Shown here piece after piece: positions 63,347-64,000 of a stretch of DNA of 64,000 nt; position 1 is the stretch's first letter, and the number at the start of each line of letters is the position of its first letter. Position numbers and translations under genes: made by a program. The stretch is from Sphingomonadaceae bacterium. Its GTDB lineage: Bacteria; Pseudomonadota; Alphaproteobacteria; Sphingomonadales; Sphingomonadaceae. The notes beneath the pieces are model-generated. The model was not told the origin of the DNA and ran no database searches. It saw only the letters and a list, made by a program, of their open reading frames with translations. Location: the NCBI GenBank assembly GCA_947477745.1, contig CANJUF010000002.1:1-64000 (forward strand), in the 5' to 3' direction.

Positions 63347-63868
63347 ATGGCCGCAAGCGATTCGCCCCTTATCGATAGCTCCGACAGTGCCGCCGCAGCC
63401 GCGGAAGCAGGCGCCGCCCGCGTGCGGCGCGGGATATGCCGCTTGTTCGCGCGCAACGACGTGTGGTGCCTTGCCGAAATGCCCTTGCGCGGCGGCAGGC
63501 GGGCCGACCTGATGGGGATCGATGCCAAGGGCCATGTCGTCATCGTCGAGATCAAGGTCTCGCGCGCGGACCTGCTGGGAGACGCCAAGTGGACTGACTA
63601 TCTCCAGTTTTGCGACCGTTTCTACTGGGGCCTTGCCCCCGAGCTTGACCGTGCCTGCCTCGACCTTGGCGAATTTCTGCCGGATCGCTGCGGCGTTATC
63701 GTCGCCGATGGCTACGATGCGGAGATCCTTCGCCCCGCTCCGCTGTTGCAGATGGCGGCGGCCCGGCGCAAGGTGGAGGTCGAACGGCTGGCGCGCGCGG
63801 CGCTGCGCCGCATGATCACGTCGGCAGATCCGCACACCGTGCAATGGGGCGCGGATAGCGCAAGTTAA
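63347..63868 (+). CDS. mmcB: MmcB-family DNA repair protein
   Basis: A 173-residue protein of the MmcB (DUF1052) family, linked in Caulobacter to mitomycin C damage repair. A PD-(D/E)XK-like nuclease core is visible: MPLRGGRRADLMGIDAKGHV (Asp) and VIVEIKVSRADLLGD (Glu-x-Lys). The rest, DYLQFCDRFYWGLAPEL, is family-typical. Full length. Preceded by a conserved small gene and followed by a PPOX-type gene. Confidence 0.85.
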   Translation: MAASDSPLIDSSDSAAAAAEAGAARVRRGICRLFARNDVWCLAEMPLRGGRRADLMGIDAKGHVVIVEIKVSRADLLGDAKWTDYLQFCDRFYWGLAPELDRACLDLGEFLPDRCGVIVADGYDAEILRPAPLLQMAAARRKVEVERLARAALRRMITSADPHTVQWGADSAS

Positions 63869-63901
63869 TTGAGCTGGAAGGCCAGCAAAGGGGGACAGGA
63901 C

Positions 63902-64000
63902 ATGCCGTCACGGCGCGAAACGATCGAAATGACACCGGATGAAGTGCGCGACTATCTCAAGGAGCAGAAGCGCATCATCCTCGTCACCAATGGCGCGAAC
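63902..64000 (+). CDS. Pyridoxamine 5'-phosphate oxidase-like protein, 5' part (partial)
   Basis: The first 33 codons of a gene: MPSRRETIEMTPDEVRDYLK, then EQKRIILVTNGAN, cut by the window end. This matches the opening of PPOX/flavin-binding split-barrel proteins ('DEVRAFLAEQ ... LATNGPDG'). It begins 33 bp after mmcB; the RBS AGGGGGACAGG precedes it. The rest cannot be judged. Confidence 0.55.
   Translation, partial: MPSRRETIEMTPDEVRDYLKEQKRIILVTNGAN

Overview
The window is high-GC alphaproteobacterial chromosome. Gene families and gene orders (SciP next to a small partner, gpmA-purE-purK-folA-ribF-ileS-lspA, holA-lptE-leuS-DUF3576, rnd-lptC-lptA, MmcB) point to the order Sphingomonadales (Novosphingobium/Erythrobacter-like). 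No rRNA gene or CRISPR array was seen. Two tRNA genes are present: Thr-GGT and Arg-CCG.

Layout. 1-147: end of an IS5-type element that runs off the window. 174-4050 (minus): POT-family transporter, DUF4126 membrane protein, and a thiolase/MaoC pair. 4110-5437: two gene remnants joined head to head at about 4938. 5624-11715: gltB-gltD. 11747-13350: a frameshifted exported protein and a SleB-type cell-wall hydrolase whose N-terminus is probably also frameshifted. 13369-14957: EthD-like protein and ung. 15022-16801: rnd-lptC-lptA, with lptB missing downstream. 16866-18958: a complete IS1595-family element with terminal repeats, an 8-bp target duplication and two passenger ORFs, one of them DUF3800. 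19010-20238: phage tail-type genes and a sugar-transferase fragment, both broken. 20334-24882 (minus): holA-lptE-leuS-DUF3576. 25119-29413: mixed small genes, phaB, an SDR and murA. 29602-30609: galU and tRNA-Thr.

30893-38526 is a tight plus-strand superoperon (gpmA, purE, purK, folA, ribF, ileS, lspA, DUF3035 lipoprotein) joining glycolysis, purine, folate and flavin synthesis, isoleucyl-tRNA charging and lipoprotein processing. ileS carries an in-frame palindromic repeat. 38523-45802: CorC-like protein, OmpA lipoprotein, inositol monophosphatase-family phosphatase, sucC, etfBA and a lower-GC exported protein. 45848-51535 (minus): RND efflux pair plus DUF445. 51796-52806: GlsB-like protein and sciP with an upstream partner. 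52956-57972: mnmA, serine hydrolase, and the pdxH-CDF-phzF operon. 58150-60933: dnaJ-type/brkB/fabI. 60940-62733: SDR, a broken integrative-element scar and tRNA-Arg. 62868-64000: conserved small protein, mmcB, and the start of a PPOX-type gene.

Most of the window is ordinary core genome. The unusual signals are the in-frame palindrome in ileS, the IS1595 transposon with its DUF3800 cargo beside a truncated lpt operon, three scars where incomplete genes abut, two probable one-base frameshifts within about 0.45 kb, and a dispersed palindrome family. I found no convincing new multi-gene system; the passenger pair in the IS1595 element is the nearest candidate.
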